From: Phalacrocorax aristotelis
Taxonomy: Eukaryota; Chordata; Aves; Suliformes; Phalacrocoracidae
Direction of reading: 5' to 3'
Assembly (NCBI RefSeq): GCF_949628215.1
Contig: NC_134276.1
Coordinates: 129,456,125 to 129,520,124, forward strand
DNA: 64,000 nt
In this document: piece after piece, positions 11,401 to 26,400 of the stretch
Numbering within the stretch: position 1 is the stretch's first letter
Layout of the letters: each line of letters begins with the position of its first letter
Translations under genes and position numbers: made by a program
Notes under the pieces: generated by a model
Database searches by the model: none
Seen by the model: only the letters and a program-made list of their open reading frames with translations
What the model was told of the DNA's origin: nothing

Positions 11401-14400
11401 GTTCCACCTTTGGAGACTAGGTGTGAAGTCACATCAATTTTTTTATTTTTTAACTCAATGCCCACTCCCCTCACACCCATTTCCCTCTAGCCTTTTATTT
11501 ATTAATTACCTGATTCGAAGGTCGTCATCTTCTCCACCCCAACCCCAGTAGTTGTTAGAGAATCCATTCACCTTGGAAAACTGATCTCTTGTTAGAGCAG
11601 TTACACCTCCAAAATATCCCTGGTACCGTAACCTAGAAGTCCGCAAGAAGAGAGAATGAAGAATTCAAAGTCAAGTTCTACCAACACTGAAATCACCCTG
11701 AAACTCTGGATCTAGACCTGCCCGTCAGAGATAAAGGTGCACAAATCCATGAAGTAAGTCTTATACTCTTCACAGAAAGATGGTGATGTGCTTTAGGTCA
11801 GAAACAGTTAACTCTCCAACTGAGAGAAGGGAGCCGCCTTCAATAATTTCTCTCTCTTCATACAACTCCCCTTTGCCAGCCAAAGCCAGACTTTGCCTTA
11901 AAGACCCTGATGAGTAGAAAAGGAACAAAGCTACACAGTAATGTAGCAGAGGACTTGCAATAATGATAGCAAGCCATTGACTATCTTAGGGCTGAATCTG
12001 AAAAACTTGGAATGAAATCAGATCACAGCAAGGGGGCACGTGCTGTGGGACACTGCAGGACCAATTCCAAGGTAAGGTACAGCGTAAGTTACTTAGTAAC
12101 CTAATGTAATGGAGCTCAGCTCAGGAGGAGGTAAATTTCTAACTTCCACCCTTCTTTTTCTGGAAACAGCATCTACTTTAAACAGGTATTCACGTACCAC
12201 ACTTATTTATCATCTTGTACCATTTTGCTAATTGCTTTTTACAATACCCTCCTCTTTCTTGACCCTTAATGTAAGCATTACAACACAGCCTCTACTACAT
12301 TGCCACTGCCAACTTCAGAAGTGGCATGCACACAGCTGCAGATTACATTTTGATTTCTAGATGTATGTGAATTTGAACAGGTGAACAAATTGCCAGGGCT
12401 AGAAATTATCCATTATGGCAATTCACATGCCAGACAAGCAAAGGTGCAATGCTTATTATTTCTGTTATACCATGAATGTATTTTAAAAACACCAAAAACC
12501 ACCACATGCAACCTCCCTCAGACTATTTTTCCCAGCTGATTTTGGCTCCTGTCATAGCATCACAGGAGGATTGCAGAGGTTGGAAGTGGCCTCTGGAGAT
12601 CATCAGCTGGTGCAACCTCTCTGCTCAGAGCAGGGTCAGCTAGAGCAGGTTGCTGAGGACTGTTTCCATTCAGGTTCTGAGCATCTCTGGGGATGGATAG
12701 TCCACAACCTCTCTGGACAGCCTGTGCCAGTGTTTGACCATCCCCACAGGGTGTGTCTGGGGGGGACGGACAAGGGGCCAGGAATGCAAAACACCCAACC
12801 TTTTTCATATGTTTAAATGGAATTTCCTGTATTATGTACACACATTGACAAGACCCACCTCTGCCTGCTCTGCTCTAGGCTAAACAGTCCCAGCACTCAG
12901 CCTCTCCTGACATGTCAGGTGCTGCAATCCCTTAATCACCTTCACAGCTCTTCTCTGGCCTTGCTCCAGGATCTGTGTTTTTATTGTGCTGGGGAACCCA
13001 GAACTGGACACAACACTCCAGATATCATCTCAGTGGTGCTGAGTAGAAGGAAGCAGTCACCTCCCTCAACCTGCTGACAACACCCCTCCTAACACAGCTC
13101 AAAAATGCTACTGGCCTTGGTCATAAGGGCACATTGCTGGCCCAGATCCTTTTCTGTAAAGCTGTTTTGCAGATGGCTGGCCTCCAGCACCTACTGGTAC
13201 ACGGAGTTGCTCCTCTCCAGGTACAGGACTCTGTATTTCCCTTTGTTGAACTTCTTTAGATTCCTGTTGGCCACTTTCTCCAGCCTGACAAAGTCCCTGG
13301 TACATCAACCACCCCTCCAAGATTTCTATCTTCTGAAAACTTGTTGAGGGTGCAATCTGCCCTACCTCCAGGTTACTAATGAAGATATTAACGAGTATCA
13401 GCCCCACTATCAAACTCTGGAGTAAACCACTAGTGACTGGCCTCCAGCCAGACTTTGCTCCAATGATCAGAACACTGAGCCCAGCAGTTCTGCCAGCTTT
13501 CAGCCCATCTCACTGACCACTTACTAGTCCATACTTCATCACTTTGTCAATGGGGATGTTATGTGAGACAGTGTTGAAAGCCGCCTTAAGTCAAGATAAA
13601 TATTATCCACTAACTCCTCTCTCATCCACCAAGTGAGACAAATCAGAGACTATCAGGTTACTCAGGCATGACTTATGAAGAGATTTGCTTCTTCACCTTT
13701 CCTGGGATTAAAAAGGTAAAGTTGACCAGCCTGTAGTTCCTCAAATCCTCTTTCTTGCCTGTCCTGAAGATAGAAGTGACATTTGTTCTATTCCAGTTCT
13801 CAGGAACCTCCCCCAGTTGTCACAACCTTTCAAAGATTACAGAACGGCCTCGCAATGACAGCAACCAGTTCTGTTAGCAGTCGTGATACACCCCATCAGG
13901 TCACACGGTATTATGGTGTATGCCCAGTTTGAGTATTCCTTAACTAGACCCTCCTCCACCAAGGGTAAATCTTGCCATGTCCAGACTTTTCCACTAGTAT
14001 CTGAAGCCTGGGAATTCTGAAGGCAAATCTTGCCAGTAGGGACCAAGGCAGAGAAAGCATTGAGTATCCTGAGCTTTTTCTGCTCTCTGGTCACCAGGTC
14101 CCCTGCCACACACACATACAAATTTTCCCTGCTCTTCTGAGCAGCTGATGTACCTGTAGAAGCCCTTCACCTTACTTGTGAGATTCAACGCCAGGCAGGA
14201 TTTGGTTTTCCTAACCCCACCCCTGAATGCTTACACAGCATCTTGAGTGTCCTCGCAAGTCACCTGACTCTGCTTCCACTTCCTTTATGCTTTTTTTCCC
14301 CCCAAGTTTTCCAAGTTTTTTGCTTCCTTTTCTGAGTTTTCTCAAGAGCTCCTTGTTCATTCATGCAGGCCTCTGTCCACCTGGACTTCCTGCACATAGG

Positions 14401-17400
14401 AATGGACCATTGTTGAGCACATTCGGAGGCAACCCCTAAAGACCTACCAGTTCTCCTGAAACCCTCTTCTCTCCAGGATCACCTCCCAAGTGATTCTTCT
14501 AAGCAGATCCCTGAACAGGAAGTCCAGGGTTGTGATCCTGCTATTTGCCTCATTTCCTCTTGTTTCTGACCTTCACATCCCTGACCAGTTCTTCCTTGTT
14601 TGTAAGTATAAGTCCAGCAGAACACCCCCCTTCACCAGCTCTGATCACCTATGTCAGGAAGATATCAATTCACTTCAGAAATCGCCTGGATTACTTGTGC
14701 CCTGTTGTGTTGCCCTTCCAGTAGATACCAGGACGATAAAAGTTTTCCATGAGGACCAGGGCCTGTATACATGAGGCTTCTTCAAGCTGTCTGAAAGAAA
14801 GCTTCAACTGTCATTTTCTGGGACTGCGATATATTTCCCAAAAAGATTATGTTATCTATATAAACACACAACAAAAGAATTACTCTAGGCAGATGCAGTC
14901 TCTCACATGCTATACCTGCAGTTTTTTCTGCCTCTGGAATTTTTACTCTTCCTTTATCTCTCCTCCCAGAGGAGACCAACCACAAGGTAGTAGAGGCCCT
15001 GTCAAGTTCTAACTGTGCATCACCACCTTGAGACTTCTGCTATGGATGCTCTAGAGAAACACAGTGAACAGGTAGAAGGGACAGCAAGGAGGTCCCATAA
15101 ACAGCAACAGCAGGGAAGAGCCCTCCCAGCCATGCTTTCAGGCTGCATGGCCAGTCACCAACAGTCTGACATTCCCCACCCTGTTCCAGAAGCCTGGTAG
15201 GGTTTGGGAACTGACTGCCTACCCACACATCCACATATGCACCCCACCGTTTGCTTATGCCGTAATTCCCCTACATCACTGGAAAGACAGAAAACCAAAT
15301 GAGCCAGAGCTGTAACCAGGATAGTACTACCCACTCAACCCTCCTCAGGCAGAGCAGAACTGGCAGGGCCCAGGGACAATATTCTCCTAGGTGACATTGT
15401 CTGCAAAAATGCACCTCTAACAGTGTTCAGCCACCTCTTCCCTAAGGACAAGAGAATATCAGCTCCTTTGGGATTTTAAAAATTGGACTGAAGAAACCAT
15501 ACAATAGAAATGGTCATTAGGAAAGGATGTTGTGCTGGTCTCGAGGAAATATCTTGGTTATGCTAGGCAAGTTTTTCCCACCCTTACCTTCAAAGTTTGA
15601 ACATATCACAGAATGGTAAGGGTTGGAAGGGACCCTGGAGATAATCTTGTCCAGTCCCTCTCCTTGAGCAGGGTGCACAGGACTACATCCAGGCAGGTTT
15701 TGAATGTCTCTAGGGAAAGAGACTCCACAACCTCCCTGGGCAGCCTGTTCCACTGCTCTGTCACCCTCAAAGTTATTTCTCATGTTTAAGTGGAACTTCC
15801 TGTGTTCTAACTTGTGCCCATTGCCCCTTGTCCTGTCATTGGGCACCACTAAAAGTGGTATAATATAAATATAAACCTTTTCCTGAAGAATCTAAACCCA
15901 GGCTGTAGCTTATATAACTAAACATAGGGTACTTGCTCTCCAGGGGTGCACAGCTGCTAAGATTAGCCTAGAGGATATCCCCTTGGAAGAAAACCAACCA
16001 AACAAAACCCCCCAAGAAACTCACAGAAAACCCACATTCCTGCCCAGGATATTTTGTGTTAATGCAGACCATGTATGACTTCGGTTTTCTCAACCCCATT
16101 TGAACAGCATGTCTCAGTATGCTCACCTCAGCCTAAGCAAAACACTGAGGTCACCCAACTGAGATTTCAACCTGTGGTCTCAGCTCAGTTTAGGTATCAT
16201 TCTTGAGCTCAGGATCTGAATTTCTTCAGAGGTACCCAGGAATTCCCTTGGAAGTAAAGCATTATTATCCCCACTTCACAGATGTGTAGACAGAGGCACT
16301 GACACAGAAAAGAAAGCGGAAATCTGATTCAAACCACCAGTTTCCTAGTAAATACCGGTGCAGGGTATTCACAACAGAACATTTCGTGAGTGCAAGACTC
16401 TGAGGCCAAAGCTTAAAGCTGGCCCATAACTAACAGCTCCTTTCCACAAACAGGAAAAACCTGAGGAAATTAGTAGTAAGAAAATCCCTTAGGAAAAGAA
16501 AAACAAAACCAAACAAAAAAAACCCAAACACACACACCATCATCCATCTGCACACTTAGCTAAGCTAAACACTTTCAGTAACTAAGGCACAGGAGGTTAA
16601 GTAATGCACTTCCAGCTTTGTGCCATATTATTAGCCTAGATTCTACATGTTTGTCAATTAGCCAAAGCAATGCTTCTGTTGCTTTGGTGCACAACCATCG
16701 TGTAGTCCTCAGCATTCTCTCTGCAAGGTGCAGTGCCCCAAGAACTTGTCACAAGCCTAGTTCTTTTGTGTTTGTTCCCATTTTTACAGAATAATATTCA
16801 CTTTTCAGTTATTCAGTGTAAGAATTTGCACATCCCACCTCTTTCTTATACATCTAACAAAGGAAACCCAGAAGTGAAGCAGAGCTTTACTTCAAAGTAC
16901 TCCGAGATCAGGTTTTGAAAAGCCCACTTCTAATTAATATTTAGAGTGACATGACATAAGAAGGTGACTCTTGAAAGAAACACATTCAGTAAAACCACTC
17001 TAGTCATTAAATTCACCAAGCACAGGAGTCTTTTTTCTCTCCAAGGTGGACTGAACCTGACTTTTCACTTTAAAATATTTATATCACCCTATCACTTAGG
17101 GGACCCACTTAAAAATCAGAACATCCTGTATTAGACACTGTACAGGCAAATAATTAGAGGACAACCCTATCCCTTGGCAAATTCTCACACTTGAGCTCTC
17201 AAATATCAAAAGTTACCTCTTCAACAGCAAAAGCTAAGTGGCAAGTTTTATTAGCACAATAGTAAGATCACACCATCAAATCACAGGACCAGGAGACTGC
17301 AAATCTATTTCTAGCTTTGACAGAAGGCCTGCACAACCTCTGTCACATTGCTTTCCTCTCAAAATGCCCTTTACCTCAACCCAGAAACTAGAATGACAAC

Positions 17401-20400
17401 ACTGATCATTCATACAGATGACCACAGAGCTGACTTCAGAAGTGTCCATGCAGTTATCTTTTGTTAGAAGGTGCTCCAGATAGGCAGTGTTACCATCAGA
17501 AATCTGGTGTCAGAAGGAAGGGTTTGTACCAGCATAGAGCTCCATCAGAAGAGGAGCATCATCAGTAATTTGGCATTTCCCAGTTGGTATTCTTTCCATA
17601 TTCCTGGTTTCCTACCTGTATCCAGTACTGTTCCTGCCAACTACAAGGTGCTTTGGTTGTCTGTCACACATGTAAATGTTAAAGTCATTTTCTGGCACCA
17701 GATCCACATCATGGAAAATGAAACAGTCCCAGTTTCCTTCTTTTAGGGCCTCTAGGTATCCTACATTCAGCAGTTTAGCTCGATTAAATTTGGTGCTGCC
17801 AGCCTGTGGAAGAGAATGAAAAACAAACTCTGAAGAACATGTCAAACCTTATGAACCAGAACCAATTCTATGATTCTGGGCATTTGTTCTAATCGTGTAG
17901 TCTGCAACTGCATTTGTGCATCACAGCCTTTACAGCAGTAACTACACAAAAAGCTACCCCACAACATTAGATACAGTATCAGAGCGGCCAATGATGCAAA
18001 GTGTTTATTCAATCTCTATGTGCCATGAACACACACAGCCAGATCAGGAGAGCCTACGGTTATCTGGGCACCAAAAGCATGTATGCTATGTGATGCAATT
18101 TCACTGCTTTGCTGCTCCTGTGCTGGAGTTCCCATCAGGCTACATAACAAAAATTATATCAGAAAACAGTTTAGAAACTAGCGTTTCATACAACTGTGTC
18201 AGTACAGCTTATGGAAGTTGTTTGGGTTTTTTTTTAATAAATAAACAAAAAACCCACCCCAAAACAGCCCCACTAAAACGTTACTCCCATACTGATCAGT
18301 TTATAGATGTCAGAGCACCTGCCACAGATGATTTATGCTTGTCCACTCAATTCAGAGGATAGCAATGCTAAAGGAGTTCACTGTATTTCCTTAGGTCACA
18401 CAGTAGGTGGCAGAGTGGGAAATACAAAGCAGGTCTTTTAATTTTTAACTCCTATCTATAACTTAATTATTATGCTGCACAGGGACTTCAGCTAGCACAG
18501 AGCTTCACTTGACTTTTACTAGTCTTCGTTGTTTGTTATTGCTGTTAGTGCCTCCTCACTTTTCAAAAATATTGTTTTTCACCTTTGAGGTACACATACA
18601 TATACACACACCTGGTAGTTTAAGCTTGCCATGTCACCTTTCACTTTGGAGCAACAGGTGTGTTTATCTTGCAATTTATTTTTCACTGGGCTGTACACAC
18701 ATGCCAGCCTGTAGAAGGCTTTCTGCTCCTGAGGTCAAGGTGGTGAGTTCCCACCTGGGAATCAGAGGGCCAAGCCCTCTCCTCCCAGAATCTGGCAGGA
18801 CAGTAATTTTCCAGAACTAGGAACCTGATGTACTTGAAAAAATAAAAAAGGCAATTTTCAAGAAAGGGGTCATTTGCTAGAAGGTGCCTGGACTGAAAGA
18901 GGCTCCAAGGAAGGTGGGAAAGAAGGTGGCCTCTCCAGACTAAGAGGTTAGCTGTAGTGAAAAAGCAGTTGTATAGAAAGCATGTTTTATCATTCTAAAA
19001 AGTAACACTTTGCTCTGAAGAAGCAATTGGTTCACTATCACTAACAGCCATCTGCTCCTGCACAAAGATTTATGGGATTTATGGCTCCATACCTGCAGTT
19101 AGGGAAATACAACCCCTTGCCCACTCTGAGAAATTTAGAGAGGAATAGTCAATTGCTTCCATTCTCAGTAAGGGAAGAAACGCACTTACCAACAAAAATT
19201 TAAATACAATTCACCCAAAATCTATCATGTCAAATTCTGATTTTTTTTTTTAACATGTCCTGTATATGAAAATATCTGTCAGAGAATCTCCTGATGATAA
19301 AAGCATAGGTTATTGAGTGAACAGAACAATTTGGATGACTGGTAAGAACATATGGAGAACTTGTATTGGGTATCAAACCCAGCCTAGCTCAGCAGCAACA
19401 TTTACCACCTGCTGCTGTTCTGTCTCCCCCATCAGTACAACGAGCCACTACAGCCCACTTCCTGCACAAAAGGTAGCCAAACGACAGCTAAAATTGTTTC
19501 TTCCCAGGAAGGCCAGTTTTCCATGTTAGACAGCATGCTGAATGGATAGCAAACTTTACTCATGTTTTATTGAGTAAAGAATTGACCTCCTTTGTTTCTA
19601 TGGAAGAACACTGACCATAAGACAAACTTATTTTGGGAAAGAAATTATTCACCCTTTAGGTATTAAACTCACATTTTTTTTCAGCACTGCAGCATTCATG
19701 TATGCACACATTTGTGCAGGAAAATGTGATTTTCAAGATATTACAAGTAGCCCATAAAGAAGAGACCTGGAGTATGCCCTTCAGTGGCTCACAGAGAAAA
19801 GTATAAAAGACCCATTTCTTAATCTTCCTCCAAAGTAAACTCTGTAATTTCATAGTTAAATCCTGGTTTTAATTATTTATTTCCTCAATAGATACTTAAA
19901 ACAATTAATGATATCACAGATGAAGAGTGAAAATGGATTTGTCATAAAAGAGAGTTTTGTTAGACCCACTTCCCAGTCTTTAGGTATCTGCACAGAAAGG
20001 CTAAGCAAAGGCTTCCAATCTTCCAAGTAAAACCTCTGATAGAACAAGTCCAGACTCAACACTGCTGCTCACATCAGACAAAACTTCATACTTCTGTATT
20101 ACTAACATGACAACAGCCATTCTCCACACCACATATGTCAGTAAAGAATGTATGCTCATTCTCCCAGTGATTCATTACTAACCACCGCTTGCTAGCTGGA
20201 GTGAGCCATTATGTGTACGATTACTGTACACACTAATGCAGAAAAATACCTCAGTTTTTCCACTCTATGGGCCACATGACTCTAAACAATGAAAGAACAG
20301 TCTATTCAAACTGAAAGTATATATCCTGTTATAACTTTTGCTGCTGTTCTGCTGTGACATTAAGCAAAAGTATAAACCTTCACCTCAAATGCACTGCCTC

Positions 20401-23400
20401 CTACTGGTTAATTGACTCTAGCCTCTTTAAACAGAAGGGAGGAGAAACTATATTAATTCATCACCTTTTATCTCCTGCTCTCCAAAAAATCTGTTTAGAG
20501 TCAAAGCAGAACACATAAGTGAATGATAGTAAAAGAAAGCAAACACTTAAAAGATCAAGAAAAAGACAACATATTACAAGAGAGAAATCTATAGTGCTTT
20601 TAGCTCACGTGACCAGAACATAAGCACCTTAGACAAAAGGCTATGCAGCACAAGTCCATATGCTCAGTTTTAGCCACTCACTCAGCAGAGCTAGGAAGAG
20701 GGCAAATAAAGAAATAAGTCTTTCACGAACCACATGCTCTGCCACAACTACTTCTTTCCACAGCCCTTGCTAGGCAAGTAAAGCATCTACAAGCAGTAGC
20801 TGGTGTGTTTAGTTTGAGACAGCAGAAATTAGTACAACCACATGATACATGCAGCTTACTAAGCATGACCGCCAGCAAGCAGACGGGAGAGAAGAGCTAG
20901 GTACAAACTGAGGCCTTCGGTCCAAACAACTCCAAATGTAAAGACAGGAGACATGTCAGCCTAGTTACATACGTGTATGCTGCAAGCTAAGTGAGTTGCA
21001 TTAGTAATGCAAAAGATACTACTTCTGAAGTAGCGTTCAAGGTAAGCTACTTAGACTGAGAAATGGACACCAGCTGAAGACACTTAATAATTCCCAGCTT
21101 TGCTAACAGCAGCTGAGATGCTGTAGCACCACCAGCAACAGCTGCATGCACCATTGAATCCCTCAACAAGTAGAGGTGTTTGAAGCAGGCTTGGAGGACT
21201 GGTGTTAGGCAGCAGAGGCAGTAGCATGCCTCTTAAAGTGCTGACATCATCCCCACCCAAACACACCTCTGCACAGTTGCCTCACCTGGTGAATAACATA
21301 GATGCCATAGTCCAGCTGCTGCCTCTGTAGGAAGGGGTGGAGGTGCTCCAGGAGGTACAGCAGATGCTTCTCTCGATTGCGGTGTGGGATGAGGATGGCC
21401 ACATGCTGCAATGCTGAGCACTCTGTAGGGTGATACCGGCCCTTGGCTACCTGAGGGTTCTCCTTTTGCACTTCCTCTAGCGTAAGAGATGCTTTGAAGG
21501 TGAGTTTGCTGGCACCTCCTGTAGGAGAAGCACAAGAAGCTTTCCAAGATGTTTCTGGATGTGGCTAGTGCAGTCACCTAATGAGGCATCAGCATAAGAA
21601 ACCCAGGTTCAATCCACAGTTGGTTTCCCTGCCTTTCCAAGAGAAAGGTAGTGCTACAAGGAAATTACGCAGGCAGTGGAAGGAAAGGCTACTGAGTATT
21701 TAGCTGCTTGAACTAATTATAGAGTAATTATAATTAAAAAATATATATTTAAAAAATAAAAATCAGGAGAAGCTCCACCCTACTGCAGGAAGATTGGCCA
21801 GAAACAGCCGCCAGGGCAAAGCAGAGGAAAATGGAAAGAGACATAGGATTGTGGCTGCGAGAAGCCATCTCTACTTAAAGCATGAACAAAAGCACCAAAT
21901 GCTTAAGGCTATAAATTTGTAAGATAAAATGTACCAAGGTTCTCTGCAGCCAAGTGAAATTTCCATCACTTCTCTTACACTGAGCTATCACTCCAGCCCC
22001 TCAGGGCTCAGCAAACCCATGAAAGAGCATTGCAGGCAACTGTGACAGCTACAGCCACAGTGCCTTTACTTAAGCAAATATATCCTGGGGGCAGGGGTGG
22101 GCATGTGCAGGTTGCCAACAGCAGCTCTCTGGACTACATCTGGGAGGAGGGAAGAATCCAGCTTCCCAAACAAATCCCTAATCAGGTTCACAAAAAGGAA
22201 GACGACAATGACATGGTACTGCAAAGCAGAAGCCTGGTCCTACTACCAATACCAAGGGGAAAAAAAAAGTGGACTAAAAAAAAAATGGCCAAATCAAGGA
22301 AACAGCCTTCTATCTGAACCTTCACCATAAGTAGTGCTAACTCTAATGCAGCTGTGAGGTCCTTCAATTGTCAAGATATAGAGACAAAAGTACATCTAAT
22401 AATGAAAAGGCAAAAAAATTGAGGGAAAGTTAAAAGAGTTGTGGTTGAGACAAAGATAGTTTAATAAAAAAAGTAAAAGCTGAACATGCAAGCAAGGAAA
22501 AGAGAGAAATTATCTCATTACTTCATAAATCATAGAATTGTTTAGGTTGGAAAACACCTCTAAGGTCATCGAGTCAACAGGCATTGCCAAGTCCACCATT
22601 AAACCATATCCCTAAGCACCACATCTACATGTCATTTAAATACCCCCAGGGATGGCGACTCAACCACTTCCCTGGGCAGCCTGTTCCAATGACTGCTAAA
22701 ATTACAGTAAAGAAATTTTTCCTGATATCCAATCTAAACTTCCCCTGATGCAGCTTGAGGCCATTTCCTCTCATCCTATCACAAGCTACTTGGGAGAAGA
22801 GACCAACACCCACCCCACTACAACCTCCTTTCAGGTAGTTGTACAGAGCAATAAGTTCTCCCCTCAGCCTCCTCTTCTCCAGACTGAACAACCCCAGTTC
22901 CCTCAGCCGCTCCTCACAAGACTTGTTCTCCAGACCCTTCACCAGCTTCCTTGCCATTCTCTGGACACGCTCCAGCAACTCAGTGTCCTTCTTGTAGTGA
23001 AGGGCCCAAAACTGAACACAATATTCAAAGTGCAGCCCCATCAGTGTTGAGTACAGGGGCACTATCACTTCCCTCACCCTACTGGCCACACAATTCCTGA
23101 TACAAGCCAGGATGCTGTTGGCCTTCTTGGCCACCTGGGCATGCTGCTGGCTCCTGTTCAGTGACTGTCAACCAGCACCCCCAGGTCCTTTTCCGCCAGA
23201 AAACTTTCCAGCCACTCTTCCCCAAGCCAGTAGCGTTGCATGGGGTTGTTGTGACCCAAGTGCAGGACCTGGCACCTGGCCTTGTTAAACCTCATACAAT
23301 TGGCCTTGGCCCATCGATCCAGCCTGACCAGATCCCTCTGTAGAGCGAGCCTTCCTTCCCTCAAGCAGACCAAGACTGCCGCCCAACTTGGTGCCATCTG

Positions 23401-26400
23401 CAAACTTATGAGGGTGTACTCAATCCCCCTTGGCCAGATCACTGACAGATTTTAAACAGAACTGGCCCCAAAACTGAGCCCTGGGGAACACTGCTTGTGG
23501 CCAAGCACCAACTGGATTCAATTCCATTCACAACTACTTGGGCCCGGCCATCCGGTCAGTTTTTTACCCAGCAAAGAGTATCCCCATCTAAGCCATAAGC
23601 AGTCAGGATTTCTCCAGGAGAATGCTGGGGGAAAGAGTGTCAAAGGCTTTACTAACGTGCAGGTAGACAACATCCACAGCCCTTCCCTCATTCATTAAGC
23701 AGGTCACCTTGTCACAGAAGGAAACCAGGTTGGTCAGGCAGGACCTGACTTTCATAAACTCATGCTGACTGGGCCTGATAGCCTGGTTGTCCTGTATGTG
23801 CCCTGTGATGGCACTGAAGATGATCTGCTCCATAACCTTCCCCAGCATTGAGGTCAGACCGACAGGCCTGTAGTTCCCCAGATCCTCCTTCCAGCCCTTC
23901 TTATAGGCATCACACTCTTGTAGGCATCACACTGGCAAGCCTCCAGTCAACTGGAACCTCCCTGGTTAGCCAGGACAGCTGATAAATGATTGAAAGTGGC
24001 TCAGTGAGCACTTCTGTCAGCTCACTTGGTACACTTGGGCGGATCCTGTCTGGCCCCATAGACCTGTGTGTGTCTAAGTGGTGTAGCAGGTCACTAACCA
24101 TTTCCCCTTGGATCATGGGGGGCTCCATTCTGCTCCCCATCCCTGTCTTCCAGCTCAGGGGGCTGGGTACCTGGAAAACAACCGGTCCTACTATTAAAGA
24201 CTGAGGCAAAGGAGGCATTAAGTACCTCAGCCTTCTCCTCATCCTTTGTCACTATGTTTCCCACCCTCATCCAATAAAGGAAGGAGATTCTCCTTGGCCC
24301 TCCCCTTTTGCTGCTAATGTATTTTTATTGTCTTTTACAGCAGTAGCCAGATTAAGCTCTGGTTGGGCTTTGGCCCTTCTAATTTTCTCCCTGCATAACC
24401 TCATGACATCCTTATAGTCCTCCTGAGTAGCCTGCCCCTTCTCCAAAGGTCATAAACTGCAGCCAAAGCTCTTCTTTCAGCCAGGCTGGTCATCTTCCCT
24501 GCCAGCTCTTCTTTCAGCACAAGGGGAATGCCTACTCCTGCACCTTTAAGATTTCCTTCTTGAAGAATGTTCAGCCTCCTGAATTCCTTTGCCCTTCAGG
24601 GCTGCCTCCCAAGGGGCTTTGTCAACCAAGATCCTAAACAGGCCAATGTCTGCCCTCTGGGAGTCCAAGGTAGCAGTTCTGCTGACCCCCTCCTTACTTT
24701 TCCAAGAATCAAACTCTATTATTTTGTGATCATTATGCCCAACACAGCCTCCAACTGTCTCATCACCCACAAGTCCTCCGCTGTTCACAACAACAGGTCC
24801 TGTGGGGCACCTTCCCTAGTTGGGTCCCTGACCAGTTGTGTCAGGAAGTTACCTTCCACACGCTCCAGGAACATCCTAGACTGTTTCCTATCTGCTGTAC
24901 TGTATTTCCAGCAGACATCTGGTAAGTTGAATTCCCCCAAGAGAACTAGGGCTAGCGATCATGGGACTTCTCCCATCTCCTTACGGAATGTTTTGTCTGC
25001 CTCTTCATCCTGGTGGGGTGGTCTATAACAGGCTCCCACCATGATATCTGCCTTGTTGGCCTTCCCCTGATTCTTACCCATAAACACTCAGCCCTATAGT
25101 CACCATCATTAAGCTCCAGACAACTGAAACACTCCCTAACATACAGGGCTACCCCTGCCACCTTTCCTTCCTTGCCTATCCCTTCTGAAGAGTTTATAGC
25201 CACCCATGGCAGCACTCCAGTTGTGTGAGTCATCCCACCATGGTTCCATGATGGCAGCCATATCATAGTTTTCCTGCTGCACAATGGCTTCCAGCTCCTC
25301 CTGTTTGTTGCCCATGCTGTGTGCATTGGTGTAGATGCACTTCAGCTGGGCTATTGATCCCACCGAAGGGAGTCTCCTATGACAATGACCCATCTTTTTT
25401 CTTTATGGAAGCAGTTGCAACCAGAGCATAGGCCAGCTTAACCTTGGTGACACCTCCAAGCTAGGTGAACCACCATCCTCGTTATTGCTTGGTTCCACTT
25501 GCAGAGCCTTGTACCTATTACACAAATGTACCTGAGAAGGTGGGGCAGGCACAGAAGAGACACACCTGCTGCGCTGGGCAGATACTTGCCACCATTTCCC
25601 CCAATTCCATAAGTCACTGTGTTCAGCCAGGCAGGAATCCTCCATATCATGCATCCTGCCTGCCTGTTGGGCCGGTCCCAGGGAAGGTAGGGTGCGATTC
25701 CAGTAGTCTGTCTCTCTTTTGGACTCCCTGATACTCCTCAACCTAGTCACCTCCTCCCAGAGCTCTGTCACTAAGCAAAGGAGTTCCCCTCCCTTCCTGG
25801 GTACACCTCCCACAGGTGTGCTCACTGCTGCCCTCCAGTACCGGTGTAAGAACAGGGCACAACCAGCAGCAGAACACCTGGATGGCAGCATGTTCCTGCC
25901 GGAGCTCTGTCTGGGAAGCTGCGTCAGTTGTGGTGGATGCAGAGCTTAGAAAGGCCATGGCTTTCTGCCAGGTGGATACCATTGCTCCCTGGTCGAGCTG
26001 GCAGAGCTTCAGCGCCTTTCCCATGCACCCTTCCTGTACACCCTGCCATGCACCCTGCCACACCACACCCTTGCTGATGTGCCAGGCCCTGGCCACTAGC
26101 CCTCCCCAGGGGCTTCTTTTACATGTGGCGGGGGATGGGGGAAGCTTGGCCACCACTGCTCCTGGCCTCAGCCAGGTCCCGTCAGCCACTGTTGTGCAAG
26201 CTGTGGCCTCCTGGCAGCTCTCTCTGCTCCCTCTGAGGTTCCCCCAGTTTGGAAAGCGCCCCCATGCACCACACCAGAGCGCTCTACTGCAGAGCTGCTT
26301 CCCATTGGCAGATAGATTTTCAGCCACGCCCTGGGAAGCAGGGCTTCAGCATGTATAGCAGTTGTTGGGAAGCCAAACACCATAACCGTGAACATCCCTC

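Noticed and set aside
22625-23134. 169-codon minus-strand frame as a host gene
   Set aside because: Its text ([10 protein letters not shown]-like and [26 protein letters not shown]) is the C-terminal part of CR1 ORF2.
25403-25891. 162-codon minus-strand frame as a host gene
   Set aside because: [18 protein letters not shown] and following residues match CR1 ORF1, so it is part of the LINE.
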